Shown here: in pieces, positions 4,816 through 10,000 of the stretch | Position numbering within the stretch: position 1 is the stretch's first letter | Layout of the letters: each line of letters begins with the position of its first letter | Assembly (NCBI GenBank): GCA_020217065.1 | Contig: JAIWOB010000112.1 | Location: forward strand, 1 to 10,000 | Length of the DNA: 10,000 nucleotides | Reading direction: 5' to 3' | Origin: Chloroflexota bacterium | Lineage (GTDB): Bacteria; Chloroflexota; Anaerolineae; Anaerolineales; Villigracilaceae | Position numbers and translations under genes: made by a program | The notes under the pieces: model-generated | Database searches by the model: none | The model's input: the letters and a program-made list of their open reading frames with translations, nothing else | Told to the model about the DNA's origin: nothing

Positions 4816-7800
4816 ATGACTGAGAATCAAAAAAAGACAGGTTGCAGAAAAGCGGCATTGATTGGGCTGGGAGTCCTGGCGCTGCTGTGCGCCGGCTTGG
4901 GCGGATGGTACGCATGGGACCGCTACACGGGCGGCGTGTTGCCGCCGCTTGGCGCAACCACCACGCCCGCCCCTGGCGTGACCGCAACGGGAGGACCCGC
5001 AATGCAAGGCGACAAATACTCTTTGCAAGTCGAATTGAGCGAAGGCGAGGAACAACCTCAGGCTGTGGAGGTTTTGCCCCCTCAGGAAGGCGAGCCGCTT
5101 TCAGATGAAGAAATCGCCGCGATTGCCGCGCGCCTGCCCGACCTTCCGCCCGCTTCGGATTCGCAAACCGAGTTCAAGCGCCCCGTCGACTCCCTGCCGC
5201 CGCCGCGACCTGGTCAAACCGTCGAGGAGCAGTTCCCGCCCGCCAGCGAAGCGGCGCAACCCGCTCCCAGCGTGGAAACGGGACCCGTTCAAGTCTTGCG
5301 CTTCGCTCCCCAAGGCGACGTTCCCCTCGCGCCTTTCATCAGCGTTACATTCAATCAGCCGATGGTTCCGCTTGGGACCTTGGGCGACCTGGCGGACATT
5401 GACGTCCCGGTCAAAGTCGAGCCATCTCTGCCTGGGACATGGCGCTGGCTTGGGACTCGCACCCTGACCTTCCAATCTGACTCTAAATTATTCGACCGCC
5501 TGCCGATGGCGACGGAATACCGCGTGACGATTCCAGCGGGGACGAAGTCCGCCAGCGGGCAGACCCTCGCCGAAGAAGTCGCGTGGACATTCAAGACGCC
5601 GCCGCCCACCGTGGTGACGACCTACCCGTACAGCGATACCCCGCAGCCGCTCAAGCCGCTGTTTTTCGTTTCCTTCGACCAGCGCATTGACCCCGCCGCC
5701 GTGTTGGAGAAGATTCAAGTCACGGCGGGGAGCGAGCAAGTCAGCCTCGTTTTGGCGACGCAGGAAGAGATTGACGCCGACAAGCAGGTGAGCCAGCTGG
5801 CGAAGAACGCCGAGGAGGGACGCTGGCTTGCCTTCCGCGCGACGCAGCCCTTCAAGCCCGCCACCAGCGTTTCTGTAATCATCCCCGAAGGGACGCCCTC
5901 CGCCGAAGGTCCGTTGACCACAATGGCGGCGCAGAGTTTCGGCTTCTCGACCTATTATCCGCTCGAAATTACCGAACATCGCTGCGGTTGGTACGACGAC
6001 CGCTGTCCGCCTTTCTCGCCGTTTTATATCACCTTCAATAACCCGCTCGACCTGGATGTCTTCGACGCGGACATGATTCAGGTTGACCCCGAAATTGGGA
6101 CGATGTCGGTCAACGCCTACGGCAACACCATCGAAATCAAGGGCGAAACCAAAGGGCGGACGACTTATTCTGTGACCGTTTCTGGCAATCTGCGCGATGT
6201 CTTCGGACAGCGGTTGGAAAAAGATTCCCGCGTGGTCTTCAAGGTGGACAAGTCCGACCCGATTCTCATCGGACCTGGACAAAACTTCCTCACCCTTGAC
6301 CCAACCCTGAACAAGCCCGCGCTTTCGGTTTACGCAATCAACTACGACAAACTGCATGTCAAAGTCCAGACCGTGCAGCCCGCCGACTGGCCGGCGTTCA
6401 AGACTTACCTGCGCGAATGGCAGCGGACGGATAATCCGCCCGCCCTGCCTGGCGCGAACGTGATGGACAAAAACCTCAGCCTCGACCTGCCTGCCGACAC
6501 GCTCTCGCAGGTGGATGTGGATTTAAGTCAGTTCATGGCTGGGAAGTCGGGACAGTTCGTCGTCATCGTCGAACCGCCGCCTTCGCTGTTCGAAAACGAC
6601 CAAGCCAAGTGGCGGCGTTTCTCGCAAACGGTCATCGCCTGGGTGCAGGTGACTCAAATCGGGCTGGACGCCTTCACCGACCACAGCGAGATGATTGCCT
6701 GGGCGACCGACCTCAAGACGGGCGCGCCGCTTGCGGGCGTGTCCATCAAACCTAACGTCGGCGCTGGCGGCAAGACAGGCGACGACGGCATTGTCCGCTT
6801 CGACATCCCTTCCGGCGCGACATATCTCGTGGCGGAAACAGCCAATGACCTCGCAATCCTGCCGCGTTCCAATTATTACTATGGAGATGACGCCTGGGTT
6901 CCCTCCCCGCCCAACGACGCTTTGCGCTGGTACGTCTTTGATGACCGAGGAATGTATAAACCTGGCGAGGAAGTCCACATCAAGGGCTGGATTCGCAAAG
7001 TGGGCGGGCGGCAAAGCGGCGACGTGGGACTCGTCGGCGACGCGCTGACTTCAGTCAGTTACCAACTCACCGACCCGATGGACAATTCCCTGCTCGACGG
7101 CTCGGTAGAAGTCAACGCCCTCGGCGGATTCGATTTCGCCTTCACCATTCCAGCCAATACCAACCTCGGCTTTGCCCAACTTTATCTCTCGGCTGGCGTC
7201 GGCTTGGACGGCAGGGATTTCTACCACCCGCTTCAAGTGCAGGAATTCCGCCGCCCCGAATTCGAGGTCTCGACCCGCACCGAAACTGAAGCCCCGTATT
7301 TCGCGGGCGACCATGCCGTTGTCGCCGTGGACGCGAAATACTACGCAGGCGGCGCGCTCCCCAACGCCGACGCCGCCTGGACGGTGACCACATCCAAAGG
7401 CAGTTATTCGCCTCCCAATTGGGATAAGTTTACCTTTGGCTCCTGGACTCCGTGGTGGTGGTTCTTCGACTTCCAGAATCCCCCAAGTGATGGAGAATCT
7501 CAAACCTTCGTCGGCAAGACGGACGCGGCGGGAACTCATCGGCTGCGGCTCGACTTCAAACCGCAAGGCGACCCCGCCAACGAACCCAGCCCGATGAGCG
7601 TGACAGCGGAAGCCAGCGTGATGGACATCAACCGTCAGGCGTGGAACAGTTCGACCGCGATTCTCGTCCACCCATCCAACTTGTACGTCGGCATTCGCAC
7701 CGAGCGCTATTTTGTCGAGCGCGGCAAGCCGCTCAAGGTGGAATTCATCGTCACCGACCTCGACGGCAACCCCGTCAGCGGACGCCCCGTCAAGTTGACC

Positions 7801-10000
7801 GCGGCGCGGCTGGATTGGGTCTACAAGAACGGGGGATGGACGGAGACCGAAACCGAAGTCCAAACCTGCGAGACCGAATCCAAGCCCGAGCCTGATTCCT
7901 GCGTCTTCGAGACGCCCGTCGGCGGCAGTTATCAAATCACCGCCACCGTCACCGACGAGCAGGGACGCAAGAACCAAAGCCGCTTCAGGCGCTGGGTCAG
8001 CGGCGGACGCCGCCCCGCAATGAACAAAGTGGAGATGGAGACCGTCACCCTCGTCCCCGACCTTGAAACCTACCAGCCTGGCGACACCGCGCAAATTCTG
8101 GTGCAGTCGCCGTTCACGCCCGCCGAAGGTCTGCTCACCGTCAGCCGCAGCGGAATCCTCTACACCGAGCGCTTCAAAATCGAAGACGGCTCGACCACGC
8201 TGGAGATTCCCATCAAAGAGGAATACATCCCCAACCTGAACATCCGCGTGGATTTGACAGGCAGCGCTCCTCGCACGGATGAGAACGGCGAGCCGCTTGC
8301 GGACTTGCCCCACCGACCCGCCTACGCCAGCGCGGAGTTGAACCTGAAGATTCCACCCCTCAAGCGAACTCTGTCTCTCGAAGTGAGTCCAACCCGCGAG
8401 CGACTTGAACCTGGCTCCAGCGCCTCGTTGACCGTCTCGCTCAAAGACGCGAACGGCGAACCTGTCCCCGGCGCGGAAGTGGCGGTGGTCGTGGTGGATG
8501 AAGCCATCCTCGCGCTGACGAATTACAAACTATCCGACCCAATTGATACTTTCTATCAAGAGCGTCCATCGTATCTGTTCACCACCTACGGACGCGCCAA
8601 CATCATCCTCGCCGACCCGCAGACTCTTGCAGGTCAAGCCGAGGAGCAATTCAAGTCAGCGCGGGGCATGGAAGACGCAGCGGGCTTTGCCTTTGAAGCA
8701 CCCATGTTAGCCGCCGCGCCCATGGCAACCGTGGCGCCAGCCGCAGCGGAAATGGGATTAGGCGCAGGCAACGCTCCTCAACCCGCCATCGCCGTGCGTA
8801 CCGACTTCAACTCGCTGGCAAACTTCTCGCCCAGCGTCAAGACCGACGCGAACGGCAAGGCGCAGGTCTATTTCAGCCTGCCCGACAACCTCACCCGCTA
8901 CCGCATTATGGCGGTGGCTGTGGACAACGGAGGCAAACAATTCGGTATTGGCGAATCCAACCTGACGGCGCGGTTGCCGCTGATGGTTCGCCCGTCTGCG
9001 CCGCGCTTCCTCAACTTTGGCGACAAGTTCGAGTTACCCGTCGTCCTGCAAAACCAGACCGATGAAGATTTGACGGTGGATGTCATCGCCCGCGCTTCCA
9101 ACCTCGAAGTTCAAGAAACGGGCAAGCGGGTCACTGTCCCAGCCAATGACCGCATTGAAGTGCGTTTCCCCGCGTCAACCGTCATGGCTGGCGCGGCGAA
9201 GATTCAATTTGCGGCGGTCTCTGGCGAATACGCAGACGCCGCCACCGTTGAACTTCCCGTATACACGCCCGCCACCAGCGAAGCCTTCGCCGTCTACGGC
9301 GTGATTGACGAAGGCGCGCTGGCTCAGCCTGTCCAATATCCAACGGGAGTCTTCCCGCAGTTTGGCGGACTGGAAGTCACAACCTCGTCCACCGCGTTGC
9401 AAGCCCTGACCGACGCCGTGCTTTACCTGACCGCCTACCCCTTCGAGTGTTCCGAGCAGCTGGCTTCGCGCGTGTTGGCGATTGCGTCCCTGCGCGACGT
9501 GTTGACCGCCTTCAAAGCCGAAGGGCTGCCGTCGCCCAATGACATGGAATTCGCCGTCAGCCGCGACATCGAACGCCTGCGCGGACTGCAAAACTACGAC
9601 GGCGGATTCCCCTACTGGCGGCGCGGCTTTGAGTCCGTCCCGTTCAACACGATTCACGTCGCCCATGCCCTCGTCCGCGCCCAGCAAAAGGGATTCGATG
9701 TCCCCGCCGATACGCTGTCGAACGCGCAGGTCTATCTCCAGAACATCGAAAATTATTATCCGTACTGGTACAGCCAGGAAACGCGCTGGACCCTGAGCGC
9801 CTACGCCTTGTACGTCCGCAACTTGATGAACGACCGCGACGCGGCGAAGGCAAGTACCCTGCTCGATGAAGCGGGGCTGGAGGCGCTTCCGATGGAAGCC
9901 ATCGGCTGGCTGTGGTCGGTGATTGACAATGAGGAGCAATTGAACGCCATCCGCGCCTTTGTCAACAACCACGTCGTCGAGACGGCGGGCGCGGCGAACT
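4816..10000 (+). CDS. Bacterial alpha-2-macroglobulin, membrane-anchored, 3' end beyond the window
   Basis: The frame is open for 1728 codons to the right edge with no stop. Residues 12-34 form a single membrane anchor after a short basic N-terminus; LALLC lacks Gly/Ala before Cys, so it is not a standard lipobox. A Pro/Glu-rich linker (about 40-155) leads to Ig-like modules near 157-260 (SVTFNQPM), 263-375 (FVSFDQRI) and 376-480 (FYITFNNPL). C390 and C397 could form a disulfide. Macroglobulin domains follow, including the MG2 hallmark DDRGMYKPGEEVHIKGW (709-725). The bait-region domain starts near 1075 and runs to VVVVDEAILAL (1224-1234 region). An Ala/Met/Pro-rich segment (about 1280-1328) precedes FSPSVKTDANGKAQVYFSL (1337-1355). 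The thioester domain carries YPFECSEQ, with Cys1545 and Gln1548 as the CxEQ thioester pair, and NYDGGFPYW near 1593-1601. Known relatives trap proteases covalently after bait cleavage; E. coli YfhM (about 1650 aa) is shorter. An extracytoplasmic protective role is inferred. No pbpC partner is visible upstream. Confidence 0.93.
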   Translation, partial: MTENQKKTGCRKAALIGLGVLALLCAGLGGWYAWDRYTGGVLPPLGATTTPAPGVTATGGPAMQGDKYSLQVELSEGEEQPQAVEVLPPQEGEPLSDEEIAAIAARLPDLPPASDSQTEFKRPVDSLPPPRPGQTVEEQFPPASEAAQPAPSVETGPVQVLRFAPQGDVPLAPFISVTFNQPMVPLGTLGDLADIDVPVKVEPSLPGTWRWLGTRTLTFQSDSKLFDRLPMATEYRVTIPAGTKSASGQTLAEEVAWTFKTPPPTVVTTYPYSDTPQPLKPLFFVSFDQRIDPAAVLEKIQVTAGSEQVSLVLATQEEIDADKQVSQLAKNAEEGRWLAFRATQPFKPATSVSVIIPEGTPSAEGPLTTMAAQSFGFSTYYPLEITEHRCGWYDDRCPPFSPFYITFNNPLDLDVFDADMIQVDPEIGTMSVNAYGNTIEIKGETKGRTTYSVTVSGNLRDVFGQRLEKDSRVVFKVDKSDPILIGPGQNFLTLDPTLNKPALSVYAINYDKLHVKVQTVQPADWPAFKTYLREWQRTDNPPALPGANVMDKNLSLDLPADTLSQVDVDLSQFMAGKSGQFVVIVEPPPSLFENDQAKWRRFSQTVIAWVQVTQIGLDAFTDHSEMIAWATDLKTGAPLAGVSIKPNVGAGGKTGDDGIVRFDIPSGATYLVAETANDLAILPRSNYYYGDDAWVPSPPNDALRWYVFDDRGMYKPGEEVHIKGWIRKVGGRQSGDVGLVGDALTSVSYQLTDPMDNSLLDGSVEVNALGGFDFAFTIPANTNLGFAQLYLSAGVGLDGRDFYHPLQVQEFRRPEFEVSTRTETEAPYFAGDHAVVAVDAKYYAGGALPNADAAWTVTTSKGSYSPPNWDKFTFGSWTPWWWFFDFQNPPSDGESQTFVGKTDAAGTHRLRLDFKPQGDPANEPSPMSVTAEASVMDINRQAWNSSTAILVHPSNLYVGIRTERYFVERGKPLKVEFIVTDLDGNPVSGRPVKLTAARLDWVYKNGGWTETETEVQTCETESKPEPDSCVFETPVGGSYQITATVTDEQGRKNQSRFRRWVSGGRRPAMNKVEMETVTLVPDLETYQPGDTAQILVQSPFTPAEGLLTVSRSGILYTERFKIEDGSTTLEIPIKEEYIPNLNIRVDLTGSAPRTDENGEPLADLPHRPAYASAELNLKIPPLKRTLSLEVSPTRERLEPGSSASLTVSLKDANGEPVPGAEVAVVVVDEAILALTNYKLSDPIDTFYQERPSYLFTTYGRANIILADPQTLAGQAEEQFKSARGMEDAAGFAFEAPMLAAAPMATVAPAAAEMGLGAGNAPQPAIAVRTDFNSLANFSPSVKTDANGKAQVYFSLPDNLTRYRIMAVAVDNGGKQFGIGESNLTARLPLMVRPSAPRFLNFGDKFELPVVLQNQTDEDLTVDVIARASNLEVQETGKRVTVPANDRIEVRFPASTVMAGAAKIQFAAVSGEYADAATVELPVYTPATSEAFAVYGVIDEGALAQPVQYPTGVFPQFGGLEVTTSSTALQALTDAVLYLTAYPFECSEQLASRVLAIASLRDVLTAFKAEGLPSPNDMEFAVSRDIERLRGLQNYDGGFPYWRRGFESVPFNTIHVAHALVRAQQKGFDVPADTLSNAQVYLQNIENYYPYWYSQETRWTLSAYALYVRNLMNDRDAAKASTLLDEAGLEALPMEAIGWLWSVIDNEEQLNAIRAFVNNHVVETAGAAN

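Noticed and set aside
4846..4893. Lipoprotein signal peptide in the macroglobulin
   Set aside because: The residues before Cys25 are A-L-L, lacking the small residue at -1 required for a lipobox. A membrane anchor fits better, though processing cannot be excluded.
5488..9972. Long minus-strand open frames (289, 420 and 265 codons) opposite the macroglobulin gene
   Set aside because: The plus strand encodes a continuous A2M with motifs in every region. The antisense frames show no family features or ribosome sites.

Overview
This window looks chromosomal and GC-rich, and most likely comes from a Chloroflexota bacterium, class Anaerolineae. That is inferred from the gene types (a DUF951 protein, a heterodimeric class I fumarase, a CSEQ-type alpha-2-macroglobulin) and from the style of the intergenic palindromes, not from a marker gene. 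There is no sign of phage, plasmid, IS, tRNA, rRNA or CRISPR. Gene density is high: the longest stretch without a gene is the 265-base divergent promoter region at 926-1190.

Layout: (1) Minus strand, 925 to 1: a small DUF951 protein, then 15 bases later a family 4 glycosyltransferase that runs off the left edge. (2) Plus strand, 1191-2944: a metallo-beta-lactamase-fold hydrolase overlapping by 4 bases a Crp/Fnr-type regulator, closed by a hairpin terminator. The two operons diverge from 926-1190, which holds a sigma70-like promoter for the plus side; the minus-side promoter sits so close to its ATG that the mRNA should be leaderless. (3) Plus strand, 3083-4660: alpha and beta subunits of a [4Fe-4S] class I fumarase. 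They are separated by a direct repeat and a REP-like palindrome, and followed by a terminator with a perfect 16-bp stem. (4) Plus strand, 4816 to the right edge: the first 1728 codons of a membrane-anchored bacterial alpha-2-macroglobulin, with three N-terminal Ig-like modules, macroglobulin domains, a candidate Ala/Met/Pro-rich bait region and an intact CxEQ thioester motif.

How they may work together: fumarase is core TCA-cycle metabolism. The hydrolase and regulator are translationally coupled and may form one signalling unit, with the hydrolase possibly acting on the nucleotide the regulator senses (inference). The glycosyltransferase probably builds envelope glycolipid or polysaccharide. 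The macroglobulin is expected to trap proteases outside the membrane. I see no clear previously undescribed system. The points most worth follow-up are the hydrolase-regulator pair, the candidate bait region, the leaderless DUF951 start and the intergenic palindromes.
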